64,000 nucleotides of DNA from Rhizobium redzepovicii (GCF_019793435.1 NZ_JAILYH010000014.1:145572-209571), one strand, 5' to 3'; shown: positions 9,094 through 18,095, numbered from the stretch's first letter. Notes: a model not told the origin generated them from the sequence alone. Made by a program: numbers and translations.

Positions 9094-10074
9094 CTACAAT
9101 GCCGCGCGCCGCGCCGGAAGCTCAAAAAACGGAATGATCTCCGCATCTTTTTTGATGCTTTCGTCGGAAACACCCTCTTCGCCCCCATCGCAGTCGAGAA
9201 ATGCCGCGATCGCGCCGAGGACGGGCGCCGCGCCGACGATGCGCCGATGGCCGAAGCCGTTCGCCCAAAGCAGCCGGACGTCCTTCCCGGCAGCCTGATA
9301 GCGCCTGGCATGGGTCGGCGGCACCTCCTTGTCGTCCTCGGCATGGATGACGAGCACCGGCCGGCCGATTGCGCCCAGCGTATCGCGCGCCTCGAACTCC
9401 TCAAGTCTCCGGCCGGTGACGCGATGGACTTCATCCTCCAGCACCGCTTGCGCGGCCGGGTGAAGGCCGATCATCCGGCCGAAATCGACAAACAGCCCGG
9501 CCATCTCGCTTGGCGCGCCGATCAGCACCAGCCGCTCGCAGGCAACAGGCGCCACCCCGGGCAGCAAGCCCGCCGCTGACACCATCAGCGCCGCACCGCC
9601 GAAGGAATGGCCGATAACCGCATCGAAGGCGCCGAACCGCTGCTCGGCCGCGGCGATCGCTCCGACCGCAAGGCCCATATGCAGGAAACGCCCGCCGGCG
9701 CGCCCGTGACCGGGAAAATCGAGCGCCACCACCTCCGCGCCGGTTGCCACAAGCATCGAAACCACCTCAGCCATATATTCGGCGCTCGAGCCCCAGCCAT
9801 GTGTCACCAGCAAACGCTGGCGTTTTCCCAGCGCCCCGCCATTCAGCCGATAGGCATGCGCTTTCGCCCCGGCTGCGATCTTGAGAGTGAAGCGTTCGGC
9901 GCCTGCCAGCCGGGCCGCGCCCGCGGCATGCGCCGCCTTCGCCCTTGCTCCCTTCGGCCGCGGCGAAGGGGTGCGGCAGAACAGCCGGAACGCCGCCCTG
10001 CCCGCCAGATCGGGCGAAATCGCCTGCAGAGCCGAAAAACCCAGGCGGGTGACCTCAAGCGCAAAATTTGCCAT
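9094..10074 (-). CDS. Alpha/beta hydrolase
   Basis: A 326-residue hydrolase of the alpha/beta fold. The nucleophile elbow is GHSFGG, the oxyanion region THGWGSS, the acid Asp lies in HAEDDKEVP, and the catalytic His in NGFGHRRI; the triad is complete. The Ala-rich N-terminus is not a convincing signal peptide, so it is probably cytoplasmic. The natural ester or amide substrate cannot be read from sequence. It is transcribed divergently from the MarR regulator across a 47-base gap that contains a palindrome, so it is the likely target of that regulator. Confidence 0.85.
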   Translation of the reverse strand: MANFALEVTRLGFSALQAISPDLAGRAAFRLFCRTPSPRPKGARAKAAHAAGAARLAGAERFTLKIAAGAKAHAYRLNGGALGKRQRLLVTHGWGSSAEYMAEVVSMLVATGAEVVALDFPGHGRAGGRFLHMGLAVGAIAAAEQRFGAFDAVIGHSFGGAALMVSAAGLLPGVAPVACERLVLIGAPSEMAGLFVDFGRMIGLHPAAQAVLEDEVHRVTGRRLEEFEARDTLGAIGRPVLVIHAEDDKEVPPTHARRYQAAGKDVRLLWANGFGHRRIVGAAPVLGAIAAFLDCDGGEEGVSDESIKKDAEIIPFFELPARRAAL

Positions 10075-10092
10075 AGTGAGAATCCAAAAGAC

Positions 10093-10108
10093 TGTTCAAC
10101 ACTGAACA
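10093..10108. promoter_or_regulatory. Candidate MarR operator
   Basis: TGTTCAACACTGAACA is a perfect palindrome with 6-base arms and a 4-base centre, lying in the 47-base gap between the divergent hydrolase and marR genes. Size and position fit a MarR-family site that controls both. A half-site-like TGAACA recurs at 10123. Confidence 0.6.
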
Positions 10109-10121
10109 ATAAAGTACAACG

Positions 10122-10589
10122 ATGAACAAAAATCAATCCCTTCCCTGGGATCATCCGCGTTTTCGCAGCTGGATCGCGGTGGCGCGCGCCTGCCAGCTGA
10201 TGCAGCAGTCGCTGACGCGCTCGCTGGCCGATCTCGATATCAAGCCGCCGCACCTCGATATTCTCGTCAATCTCTACCGTTTCGAAGGCATCTCGCAGCA
10301 GGAGCTGGCGCGCAAGCTGTTGGTTGGCCGCTCCAATATGAGCATGCTCTTGCCGCAGATGGAAAAACGGGAGCTGATCGAGCGGCGCGGCGACGCGCGC
10401 GACAAACGCGTGCTGCGCCTTTATCTCACTGCGGAGGGCCGCCGGCTGACCGAGGCGGCGATGGCGATCCAGACCGATCTTATCGAACGCACGCTCTCCG
10501 ACGAGCCGATCGAACAATGCATGGCGACGGCCACCTCGATGGAGCGCATCATAGCCACGCTGCTCAAGGATCTCAGCGACGACGACTGA
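10122..10589 (+). CDS. MarR-family transcriptional regulator
   Basis: A 155-residue winged-helix regulator. Recognisable parts are the helix-turn-helix ISQQELARKLLVGRSNMSMLLPQMEKRELIERRGDARD region (quoted in parts: QQELARKLLVG, RSNMSMLL) and the wing DARDKRVLRLYLTAEG. MarR proteins bind palindromes as dimers and release DNA on binding small phenolic or lipophilic ligands or on Cys oxidation. A Cys is present near residue 22 and another near 134. It is divergent from the alpha/beta hydrolase and ends 3 bases before the stop codon of the convergent LtrA-like gene. Ligand is unknown. Confidence 0.9.
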   Translation: MNKNQSLPWDHPRFRSWIAVARACQLMQQSLTRSLADLDIKPPHLDILVNLYRFEGISQQELARKLLVGRSNMSMLLPQMEKRELIERRGDARDKRVLRLYLTAEGRRLTEAAMAIQTDLIERTLSDEPIEQCMATATSMERIIATLLKDLSDDD

Positions 10590-10592
10590 TGA

Positions 10593-11783
10593 TCAATGCA
10601 GCGTCGGCGCCGGCGATGCACCGCTCAGCGAGCGGTATTCCCAGGCGGCGACGACGATCAGCACCAGCGTCGCCAGAATGCCCAGCAGATAGATTTCGAG
10701 GAAGGGTGCCGCGAAGGCAAGCAGGATCAGCAGCACCAGACCGGCAAGATGCGACAGCGGCAGCTGCCCGCTCGTCGCGCCCTTGAACCAGAGATTACCG
10801 ATGAGGAACAGGCCGGAGCCGCCGAGCACCGCCGCAGCGATGCCGAGATCGCCCGTCTCATGCGGATGCGAGAACATGAACTCGACGGCCACCGCATGGA
10901 CGATGATGCCGGCCAGGATCGGGATATGCCCATAGGTGAAGGCAAGCCGCGCCAACGCCCCCGGCGTCGCCTCATGCTCGATGCGATGGGCGGCGCGCCC
11001 ATGGCCGAAGCGAAAATAAAGCCACCACATGGCGACGGTGCCGATGAAACCGGTGACGAAGACGATGCCGGTCAGCCCCGAAACCGGCAGCTCCGAAAAG
11101 GTGCGGCCGGAAACCAGGATCGCCTCGCCGAGGCAGATGATGACGAACAGCGCGCAGCGCTCGGCCATGTGGGCGCCGGAAACGTCCCAGTCGCTCGGCT
11201 TCGAGCGGCCGAGCCCGGGCACGGCAAAGCCCGCGGCCGGCCCGATATATTCGATCGCCAGCGCGATCACCCAGGCGATCAGCCGGGCTTCATGCTCCAG
11301 CAACCCGCCGGCGATCCAGAAGACGGCGGCCACCACGAGCCAGGTGGTGATGCGGACGAAATTCAGCGTATTGGCGCGGTCGACGCGCGTCATTGCATAG
11401 GTGGTAAACAACGAGCGTCCGACCTGCATCGCCACATAGGCGCCGGCAAACAGCAGCCCTTTGTCGCCGAAGGCCTCGGGAATGGAGGCCGACAGCAGCA
11501 GCCCGAGCATCATCAGCGCCACCAGCATGCCGCGCACCGGCATCTTGTCGGGATCGAGCCAGTTGGTCACCCAGGCGGTGAAAATCCAAACCCACCAGAC
11601 GGCAAAGGTCATCAGCGCCGCTTCGGCAGCACCGAGCGGCGTATAATGGGCGGCAAGCGCATGCGAAAGCTGCGAGATCGAAAAGACGAAGACCAGGTCG
11701 AAGAACAGTTCGAGGAAGGTCACCTTGCTGCCGGCCGCACTCCCCTTGGCGCGCAGCCAGTTCTTTCCGTTCGTTTTCGCCAT
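10593..11783 (-). CDS. Low-temperature-requirement A (LtrA)-like membrane protein
   Basis: A 396-residue polytopic membrane protein with roughly twelve hydrophobic helices. The N-terminal VTFLELFFDLVFVFSISQLS is the hallmark of the LtrA family. The molecular role of the family is not established; Listeria mutants grow poorly in the cold. The ATG at 11783 begins MAKTNGKNW with charged residues before the first helix. It is convergent with marR, leaving only three bases between the two stop codons. The next gene upstream on the same strand is the DUF971 gene, 30 bases away, so they may be co-transcribed. Confidence 0.85.
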   Translation of the reverse strand: MAKTNGKNWLRAKGSAAGSKVTFLELFFDLVFVFSISQLSHALAAHYTPLGAAEAALMTFAVWWVWIFTAWVTNWLDPDKMPVRGMLVALMMLGLLLSASIPEAFGDKGLLFAGAYVAMQVGRSLFTTYAMTRVDRANTLNFVRITTWLVVAAVFWIAGGLLEHEARLIAWVIALAIEYIGPAAGFAVPGLGRSKPSDWDVSGAHMAERCALFVIICLGEAILVSGRTFSELPVSGLTGIVFVTGFIGTVAMWWLYFRFGHGRAAHRIEHEATPGALARLAFTYGHIPILAGIIVHAVAVEFMFSHPHETGDLGIAAAVLGGSGLFLIGNLWFKGATSGQLPLSHLAGLVLLILLAFAAPFLEIYLLGILATLVLIVVAAWEYRSLSGASPAPTLH

Positions 11784-11813
11784 ATGGCCCCCCGATGGCT
11801 GGTTATGTGAAGT

Positions 11814-12188
11814 TCAGCGCGGCTTTTCCGCCGTGTCGCGGTTCATGCCCTTTTCCCTGAGTTCATCCTCATAGGCCGAAAACAGCTCGGCGCCCCTTTC
11901 GCCGAGTTCGCGCAGATAGGTCCAGGTGTAGATGCCGGTATCGTGCATGTCGTCGAAGCCGATCCTGACGGCATAATTGCCGGTCGGCGTCATCGAGATG
12001 ATCGCGACGTTGCGCTTGCCCGGCACCGTCACCCGCTGCCCCGGCCCGTGGCCCTGCACCTCGGCCGACGGCGACAGCACGCGCAAGAGTTCGGCCGACA
12101 GGTCGAAGCTCTGGCCATCGTCGAAGGTTATCGCCAGCCTCTGCCGGTCTTTCGAAACGCGAAGTTCGCTCGGCCAGATATCGCTCAT
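11814..12188 (-). CDS. DUF971 protein (GBBH-like N-terminal domain)
   Basis: A 124-residue single-domain protein of the DUF971 family, related to the N-terminal zinc-ribbon-like domain of gamma-butyrobetaine hydroxylase. Diagnostic pieces are WPSELRVSKDRQRLAITFDDG and DMHDTGIYTWTYLRELG. The frame allows a GTG at 12197, but the ATG at 12188 sits about nine bases after an AGAGGAAAGAGGG ribosome site and is preferred. The family has been linked to Fe-S cluster or Mrp-type functions, but this is not proven. It lies divergently beside moaA; whether the two are functionally linked is not clear. Confidence 0.8.
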   Translation of the reverse strand: MSDIWPSELRVSKDRQRLAITFDDGQSFDLSAELLRVLSPSAEVQGHGPGQRVTVPGKRNVAIISMTPTGNYAVRIGFDDMHDTGIYTWTYLRELGERGAELFSAYEDELREKGMNRDTAEKPR

Positions 12189-12364
12189 CTCTATCACCCT
12201 CTTTCCTCTGGAGCAGTAGGCGTTCGCCTTTTTCGAGGCAAGCGCAAATTAGCGTGTGCGAAATCCGTTTCCCTTGACGGCGCAATCACATATGCACACA
12301 TAGGAAGATATCGCTTGAAAACAGGCAGGTCTGGCGCGCTTCAGGTTCGCTCGCGGAGGAATTG

Positions 12365-13411
12365 GTGAATACGAGAGTCGGAACGATAGGCAACGCGTCG
12401 CCGCTCACGGCGGATGCAAATCCGATGATCGACCCTTTCGGCCGGGCAGTCACCTATCTCCGCGTCTCCGTCACCGATCGCTGCGATTTCCGCTGCACCT
12501 ATTGCATGGCGGAGAATATGACCTTCCTGCCGAAGAAGGATCTGTTGACGCTGGAAGAGCTCGACCGGCTCTGTTCCGCCTTTATCACCAAAGGCGTGAG
12601 GAAAATCCGGCTGACCGGCGGCGAGCCGCTGGTGCGCAAGAACATCATGTATCTTGTGCGCCAGCTCGGCGAAAAGATCGGTTCCGGCCTCGACGAGCTG
12701 ACGCTGACCACCAACGGCTCGCAGCTCTCCCGCCATGCCGAGGAGCTTTATGAGTGCGGCGTGCGCCGCATCAACGTCTCGCTCGATACGCTCGACCCCG
12801 ACAAATTCCGCAAGATCACCCGCTGGGGCGATTTCGCCAAGGTCATGGAAGGCATCGATGCCGCTCAAAAGGCCGGGCTGAAGATCAAGCTCAACGCCGT
12901 GGCGCTCAAGGATTTCAACGACTCCGAGATGCCCGAACTCCTGCGCTTCGCCCATGGCCGCGGCATGGACCTCACCGTCATCGAAACCATGCCGATGGGC
13001 GAGATCGACGAGGACCGCACCGACCAGTACCTGCCGCTCTCCGAGCTTCGCGCCGATCTGGAAAAGCAGTTCACGCTTACCGACATCGACTACCAGACCG
13101 GCGGCCCGGCCCGTTACGTCAGGGTCACGGAGACCGGGGGGCGCCTCGGCTTCATCACGCCGATGACCCATAATTTCTGCGAGAGCTGTAACCGCGTCCG
13201 TCTCACCTGCACCGGCACGCTCTTTATGTGCCTCGGCCAGAACGACGCCGCCGATCTGCGCGCAGCACTCCGCGCCACCGAAGACGACGCCCTCCTCCAA
13301 GCTGCCATCGACGAAGCCATCACCCGCAAACCGAAGGGCCATGATTTCATCATCGACCGCACCCACAATCGTCCGGCCGTGGCGCGGCATATGAGTGTCA
13401 CCGGCGGGTGA
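12365..13411 (+). CDS. moaA: GTP 3',8-cyclase
   Basis: A radical-SAM enzyme of 348 residues that starts molybdenum-cofactor synthesis by converting GTP to 3',8-cyclo-GTP. The N-terminal 4Fe-4S motif is CDFRCTYC, the second cluster uses CESCNRVRLTCTG (Cys-x2-Cys-x13-Cys pattern, with the third Cys in FMCLG), and the chain ends in the conserved Gly-Gly tail VTGG. A TTG at 12362 is also in frame; the GTG at 12365 follows GGAGGA at 12355-12360 and is preferred, giving MNTRVG. It is separate from mobA-mobB, which lie 20 kb away on the same strand. Confidence 0.96.
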   Translation: MNTRVGTIGNASPLTADANPMIDPFGRAVTYLRVSVTDRCDFRCTYCMAENMTFLPKKDLLTLEELDRLCSAFITKGVRKIRLTGGEPLVRKNIMYLVRQLGEKIGSGLDELTLTTNGSQLSRHAEELYECGVRRINVSLDTLDPDKFRKITRWGDFAKVMEGIDAAQKAGLKIKLNAVALKDFNDSEMPELLRFAHGRGMDLTVIETMPMGEIDEDRTDQYLPLSELRADLEKQFTLTDIDYQTGGPARYVRVTETGGRLGFITPMTHNFCESCNRVRLTCTGTLFMCLGQNDAADLRAALRATEDDALLQAAIDEAITRKPKGHDFIIDRTHNRPAVARHMSVTGG

Positions 13412-13418
13412 GACGCGG

Positions 13419-13760
13419 TCCCGCGAAGCGGGAGCGATCGATCCAGTGAATCGATCGCAGCGTCGAACGCCCTGAGCCCAAGCGAAGGGTTTCCCGCGCC
13501 CAAAGACTTGGGCGCACTGGATTCCTGTGACGAGCACAGGAATGACGGAGAGTGGGTTAATACCTGCGCTAGATTTTCTGCCGTCGAGCGAAGTTACGAG
13601 CAAAGCACACCAATCAGCCCATTGAACGCACGGCACATCGATCAGCCCTCATCCTGAAGTGCCAACACCCAAGAGAGCCCCATCCTGAGATGTGTAGCCC
13701 ATAGGGCGAAGCCTCGAAGGACGAGGCGGGCGCTCCCGCCCAGGCACAACCATCCTGAAA
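13419..13760. repeat. Intergenic repeat cluster after moaA
   Basis: This 397-base gap has no credible gene. It holds the hairpin TCCCGC-GAA-GCGGGA at 13419-13433, a second hairpin with arms CGATCGAT/ATCGATCG at 13435-13457, a copy of the ATTCCTGTGACGAGCACAGGAAT palindrome at 13517-13550 (quoted here only for its core), and between about 13640 and 13755 a stretch with repeated CATCCTGA and CCTCGAAGGACGAGG. That last motif is a common alphaproteobacterial dispersed repeat. The first two hairpins may end the moaA transcript. Confidence 0.6.
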
Positions 13761-13808
13761 AGCCCAGAAACGACGGAGCGGCAGGATCCTTCCGACCTCA
13801 TCAATCAA

Positions 13809-14759
13809 TCAGTCGATCAATCGCTGCGCCGTAAACTTGTCCGTAACAAGCATGTCGATGACCCCCACGCGCAACGCACCGGCGATTGCGTCGGTCTTTT
13901 TCGATCCACCAGCAAGAGCGATAACCCGCTCCACCCGCTCGAGATCCTCAAGCGGAAGTCCTATGACCCGGTCGTCCAGGGGCGTCTTGACCGGCTTGCC
14001 GTTTTTATCGAAGAAGCGCAGCGAGATGTCGCCGACGGCGCCCGCTTCCGCAAGATCGGAGAGTTCCCGAGATGAAAAGATGTTGCCGGACCGTGCGAGA
14101 AGTTCGGACGGTTCGACGGCTCCGATTCCGACGATCGCGAGCGTTATGCTGCCGAACAGGTCCATCGTCTCGCGAACATACGGATCGGCCTGCATCAGAA
14201 GTTTTGCCTCTCGGGATGACGTCACGCCCTGCACCGGGAGCAGTTTCGGCTCGGCGCCGGTCAGGCGCGCAAGCCGCGTGGTCAGCTGCGTGGCATGCGT
14301 CTGCACGGAAGGGTCACCCATGCCTCCAAGCGTCTGGACGACATATTTCACCTGAGCGCTCTTCTGCGGATGAATGTTCTCGACCATCTTGAAAATGGTC
14401 TGGCTCCAGCTGGAAACGCCGATGATCTCCCCCGGCGCAAGCGTCACCTCGAGGAGATGCGCCGCTGCCTCGCCAATGCGGGCCATGATGGCGCCGTCCC
14501 GATCTTCCGTGCACTCGACGACGATCGCCTCCGGCAGATCGTATTTCTCGCGAAGCGCGCTCTCGAGTTCGCTGTAGGTGCCGACGGGAGGGATGACGCT
14601 GGTTCGCACGATATCTTCAGCCTCGGCACGCTTGAGCATGCGCGACACCGTCGCCTGCGACAGGCGAAGGTGCTGTGCGATCTCGGCCTGCCGCCGCCCC
14701 TCGATGTGGTACATCTGGGCGACCCTTGAAATGAGGCGGAGTTCGTTGAGCCGAGTCAT
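13809..14759 (-). CDS. SorC/DeoR-type sugar-responsive transcriptional regulator
   Basis: A 316-residue regulator with an N-terminal helix-turn-helix (RRQAEIAQHLRLSQATVSRML, residues about 21-41) and a sugar-phosphate-binding SorC domain (GVSSWSQTIFKMVENI, AIVGIGAVEPSELL, DRVIGLPLEDL, GSKKTDAIAGALRVG). Members of this family usually sense a phosphorylated intermediate of the pathway they control. It is the last gene of the leftward kinase-transketolase group. A 16-base palindrome at 14773-14788 just upstream matches sites in the main divergent promoter region, which suggests self-regulation and a private promoter. Confidence 0.9.
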   Translation of the reverse strand: MTRLNELRLISRVAQMYHIEGRRQAEIAQHLRLSQATVSRMLKRAEAEDIVRTSVIPPVGTYSELESALREKYDLPEAIVVECTEDRDGAIMARIGEAAAHLLEVTLAPGEIIGVSSWSQTIFKMVENIHPQKSAQVKYVVQTLGGMGDPSVQTHATQLTTRLARLTGAEPKLLPVQGVTSSREAKLLMQADPYVRETMDLFGSITLAIVGIGAVEPSELLARSGNIFSSRELSDLAEAGAVGDISLRFFDKNGKPVKTPLDDRVIGLPLEDLERVERVIALAGGSKKTDAIAGALRVGVIDMLVTDKFTAQRLID

Positions 14760-14772
14760 TGCTAATCCCAGA

Positions 14773-14788
14773 GTGAATTTTTATTCAC
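14773..14788. promoter_or_regulatory. Candidate SorC operator at its own gene
   Basis: GTGAATTTTTATTCAC has perfect 6-base arms around four T residues. It lies 14 bases upstream of the sorC start and overlaps the stop codon of the kinase gene. The same 6-4-6 design occurs at 18097-18112 and 18237-18252. Confidence 0.65.
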
Positions 14789-16250
14789 CTTTAGCCTGTG
14801 TTTCGCGGGACGTCGAGCGGGCGAGCGCATCATTCCAGGCATCGAGAAGCCCCGCTCGATCCATGGGTTGCGGCTCTATGGTTTGGGTGTTTCGCGGCAG
14901 CCTCGCGACCACCTGGAGATCGGTCCACAAGCCGAGTGCCAGTCCCGCCAGGTAAGCAGCACCCAAAGCCGATGCCTCGGGTGCTTCGCATTGGATCACG
15001 GGATGGTCGATGAGGTTGGAGACACATTGCATCAGGAAGCGGTTCTGGCTCGGTCCGCCATCCACATAGAGCGCACCGAGCGCACCGCCGCTCTGCGCCC
15101 GCATGGCCGCGATCACGTCATGCACCTGCAAGGCGATGGAATCGGTGACCGACCGCGCCATTTGCGCCCGCGTTGTATTGAAGGTGATCTGGGAGAACAG
15201 GGCACGGGCGTCGGAATTCCAGTAAGGCGCCCCCAGTCCCACGAATGCCGGCACGAACCCGGGTCCGCCCGGCGCAGCACTTTCCGCAAGTTCGACAAGC
15301 GCCGCCACATCGGCAAGGCCAAGAATATCAGCCATCCAGGGAAGACTGGCGGCGCAGACCAGAATATTGCCTTCGAAAGCGAAGGTCGGCTTTCCCCCGA
15401 TACGCCACGCGACGGTGGTTGTGACACCGTTGCGTGGAGGAATATATTGCGCAAGCGTCGTCATAATGGAAGAGCCGGTTCCGAAGGTCACCTTGCCGTC
15501 GCCCGGCTTGAAAGCGCCGTGCCCGAACAGGGCAGCGTGGCTGTCGCCGATCGCGGCCATGATCGGCGTGCCATCCGCCACCCCCGGCAATCCCTGCGTT
15601 CTACCGAAATCGGCAGAACTGTCGAGCACCTCGGGAAGGAGCGCGATATCGACGCCGAAGATCTCGCCAAGCTCCTCGCTCCATCTCTGCTCCCGCAGAT
15701 CGAACAATTGGCTCCTGGCGGCATTCGAAGCGTCGCAGACATGCCGGCGCCCGCCGGTCAGGCAGTGGACGAGCCAGCTGTCCACCGTTCCCAGTCGCAC
15801 CGATCGCCCGGCCGGAACACGGTCGAGCAGCCACCGAAACTTGGAACCCGGAAACATCGGATCCAAGGGCAGGCCCGTGAGCGCCTGCACCCGGTCGAGG
15901 TGGCCCTCGGCAATGAGTCGTTCGCAATCGGGCGCCGTTCGGCGGCACTGCCAGCTGACCAACGGTCCAAGCGCATCTCCCATTTCGGCGTCCCAGGCAG
16001 TGACGGATTCACGCTGGTTGGAAATGGCCACGGCCTCGATCACCACATCCGGGCCGGCGGCCTTCAGGCAGGCGTCGACTGCTTCGCAGACCGAGGCGTA
16101 GAGCCTGCGCGGGTCCTGTTCGACCCAGCCCGGCTTCGGATAGGAGATGCCGACGCGAGCCGAACCTCTGCCGACGATTTCTCCCTTTTCGGAAACGAGA
16201 ACGGCCTTTGAATTGGTCGTGCCCTGGTCGATTGCCAGAATTGTCCGCAT
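14781..16250 (-). CDS. FGGY-family carbohydrate kinase
   Basis: A 489-residue kinase of the FGGY (glycerol/xylulose/ribulose kinase) family. The N-terminal phosphate loop is DQGTTNSKA (residues 8-16), SWQCRRTAPDCE is the sugar-loop region, and the second domain shows GDSHAALFGHG, FGTGSSIMTTLAQ, a GLGAPYWNSDARALF segment and the signature region VDGGPSQNRFLMQ. The last two features are glycerol-kinase-like, but the neighbourhood (split transketolase, ribose-type ABC transporter, two dehydrogenases) argues for a ketose substrate rather than glycerol. It sits 67 bases downstream of the transketolase genes, with an imperfect hairpin at 16270-16306 in the gap. The exact substrate is unassigned. 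Confidence 0.88.
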   Translation of the reverse strand: MRTILAIDQGTTNSKAVLVSEKGEIVGRGSARVGISYPKPGWVEQDPRRLYASVCEAVDACLKAAGPDVVIEAVAISNQRESVTAWDAEMGDALGPLVSWQCRRTAPDCERLIAEGHLDRVQALTGLPLDPMFPGSKFRWLLDRVPAGRSVRLGTVDSWLVHCLTGGRRHVCDASNAARSQLFDLREQRWSEELGEIFGVDIALLPEVLDSSADFGRTQGLPGVADGTPIMAAIGDSHAALFGHGAFKPGDGKVTFGTGSSIMTTLAQYIPPRNGVTTTVAWRIGGKPTFAFEGNILVCAASLPWMADILGLADVAALVELAESAAPGGPGFVPAFVGLGAPYWNSDARALFSQITFNTTRAQMARSVTDSIALQVHDVIAAMRAQSGGALGALYVDGGPSQNRFLMQCVSNLIDHPVIQCEAPEASALGAAYLAGLALGLWTDLQVVARLPRNTQTIEPQPMDRAGLLDAWNDALARSTSRETQAKGE

Positions 16251-16317
16251 TCTATCCTCTCCGGATCAGGTCACCGCCGGGACGACAAAAGCGTCCCCGC
16301 CGGTCACGTGATCCCAA

Positions 16318-17274
16318 TTATTTGCGCCTGATTAGCGACTGCGCGGCGTCGGCGATGGCAGCCGGCGCCATCCCGAACTCGTCGAGCAGGAACTCTGCCG
16401 AACCGGTCGGGGCGTAAATGCCAGGAACGCCGAGACGCTTCATCGGCACTGGAGCATTGTCGACCACCACTTCGGCGACCGCGGAACCGAGCCCGCCGAA
16501 GATAGAATGCTCCTCGGCCGTGACGATCGCTCCGGTTTCCCTAGCCGCGGCGATGATAGCCTCCTCGTCGATTGGACGAACCGTCGCAAGGTTCAGAACC
16601 CTGGCATTGATGCCGCGATCCGCGAGGATTTCGGCCGCCTTCACAATGCGATGAGTCAAAGTGCCGTTGGCGATAAGCGTGACGTCGGAACCTTGGCGAA
16701 GGAGATTTGCCTTGCCGAGTTCGAACCTGTGACCCTCCGGAAGCAGATCGGGCACGCCAACGCGCGACAGACGCAGGAAACAGGGCCCGTTATAGGTCGC
16801 GGCCCACGCAACGGCAGCGGCGGTTTCGATGCGGTCACAGGGCGCAATGACCGGAAGGTTGGGCAGGACCCGCGTCCAGGCGAAGTCTTCGATCGAGTGA
16901 TGTGTCGGACCGAGTTCGCCATATGCCATTCCGGAAGAAATGCCCACCAGCTTGACGTTGGCATTCGAGTAGGAAATATCGGCCTTGATCTGCTCCAGCG
17001 ACCGCCCTGTGAGAAACGGAGCAGCGGCACATACGAATGGAAGACGTCCGCCGTTGGCCAGGCCTGCTGCAACGCCAACCATGTTCTGCTCGGCAATACC
17101 AACATTGACGAGGCGCTCTCCAAACTTCGCCTTGAAGCCGCCGAGCTTCGAAGAGCCGACGGAGTCGTTGCAGACGGCAACGATCGTGTCGTTTTCGGCT
17201 GCCAGCCGCTCAAGCGTAGAGGCAAATGCGTCGCGGCAATCATAGAGCTTGGGTGGGTTTACTGACGCGTTCAT
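16318..17274 (-). CDS. Transketolase, C-terminal subunit
   Basis: A 318-residue protein carrying the pyrimidine-binding and C-terminal domains of a split transketolase. GIAEQNMVGVAAGLA contains the Glu that activates thiamine diphosphate; GPTHHSIEDFAWTRVLPN and the DVTLIANGTLTHRIVKAAEIL region follow. The frame stays open upstream, but the ATG at 17274 (MNASVNPPKLYDCRDAF) overlaps the stop of the N-terminal subunit gene by one base (TAATG), which points to translational coupling and a heteromeric enzyme. Split transketolases of this type act in catabolic pathways, for example on apulose 4-phosphate. Confidence 0.9.
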   Translation of the reverse strand: MNASVNPPKLYDCRDAFASTLERLAAENDTIVAVCNDSVGSSKLGGFKAKFGERLVNVGIAEQNMVGVAAGLANGGRLPFVCAAAPFLTGRSLEQIKADISYSNANVKLVGISSGMAYGELGPTHHSIEDFAWTRVLPNLPVIAPCDRIETAAAVAWAATYNGPCFLRLSRVGVPDLLPEGHRFELGKANLLRQGSDVTLIANGTLTHRIVKAAEILADRGINARVLNLATVRPIDEEAIIAAARETGAIVTAEEHSIFGGLGSAVAEVVVDNAPVPMKRLGVPGIYAPTGSAEFLLDEFGMAPAAIADAAQSLIRRK

Positions 17275-18083
17275 TACAGTGCCTCCGACAGTTCTGCCAA
17301 TGCGATTTCGTACTGTTCCTTGCTCGGCACCTTGTGGTGCCAGTCGACCCGGTCCTGCATGAACGAAATTCCATGGCCCTTGTTGGTATGGGCGACGATG
17401 CAATGCGGTCTTGCTCCCCGGTGTTCGAGAGCCGGAACGACTTCGCTCATGGCGTTTCCGTTGATCTCGGTGACCTCCCAATCGAAGGCCTCGAGCTTCG
17501 GGCGAAGCGGAGCGAGATCATTGGTTTCGGCGAGCGCCGCACCCTGCTGGAACCTGTTGTGATCGATGACCAGGGTCAAGTTGTCGAGTTTGAACTGGGC
17601 GGCCGCCATGATAGCTTCCCAGTTGGAACCCTCCTGCATCTCACCGTCGCCGGTGGCGACATAGGTATGAAATTTTGCGCCTGAGAGTTTGGCGGCTTTC
17701 GCCATTCCGACGGCCACCGGAAGACCGTGGCCCAGCGGCCCGGTATTGGTTTCGACGCCGGGAACCTTGTTGCAATTCGGATGCCCGTTCAGCCTCGAAT
17801 GCGGCTGCAGAAAGGTGGAGACCTCCTCCTCCGGAATGAAGCCGCGTTTTGCGAGCGTCACATAGAGAGCGCATGCCGTATGTCCCTTTGAAAGGACGAA
17901 CCTGTCGCGGTCGGGGTGTTTCGGCTGATCGGGCCAGACATTCAGGACACGAAAATAGAGCGCCGTCAAAATGTCGATCACCGACATCTCCCCGCCAATA
18001 TGGCCGGCGCCCGCTTCAAAGACCGCCTGGAGATCGCGCAATCGGATCTCGCGGGCGATGCGCTCAAGTTCTATCGTATCCAT
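17274..18083 (-). CDS. Transketolase, N-terminal subunit
   Basis: A 269-residue thiamine-diphosphate-binding subunit. The cofactor motif is GDGEMQEGSNWEA followed about 30 residues later by DHNRFQ (the GDG-x25-30-N signature); the active-site histidines lie in GAGHIGGEMS, LSKGHTACALY and GPLGHGLPVAVG. The ATG at 18083 follows GAGGAACCC and is preferred over an upstream start. It is the first gene of the leftward operon (transketolase N, transketolase C, kinase, sorC). A housekeeping single-chain transketolase would be about 660 residues, so this pair is a dedicated catabolic enzyme. Confidence 0.9.
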   Translation of the reverse strand: MDTIELERIAREIRLRDLQAVFEAGAGHIGGEMSVIDILTALYFRVLNVWPDQPKHPDRDRFVLSKGHTACALYVTLAKRGFIPEEEVSTFLQPHSRLNGHPNCNKVPGVETNTGPLGHGLPVAVGMAKAAKLSGAKFHTYVATGDGEMQEGSNWEAIMAAAQFKLDNLTLVIDHNRFQQGAALAETNDLAPLRPKLEAFDWEVTEINGNAMSEVVPALEHRGARPHCIVAHTNKGHGISFMQDRVDWHHKVPSKEQYEIALAELSEAL

Positions 18084-18095
18084 GGGTTCCTCATG

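Noticed and set aside
14781..16250. Naming the FGGY kinase glpK
   Set aside because: Similarity to glycerol kinase is real, but there is no glpD/glpF, and the split transketolase and sugar importer point to a ketose.
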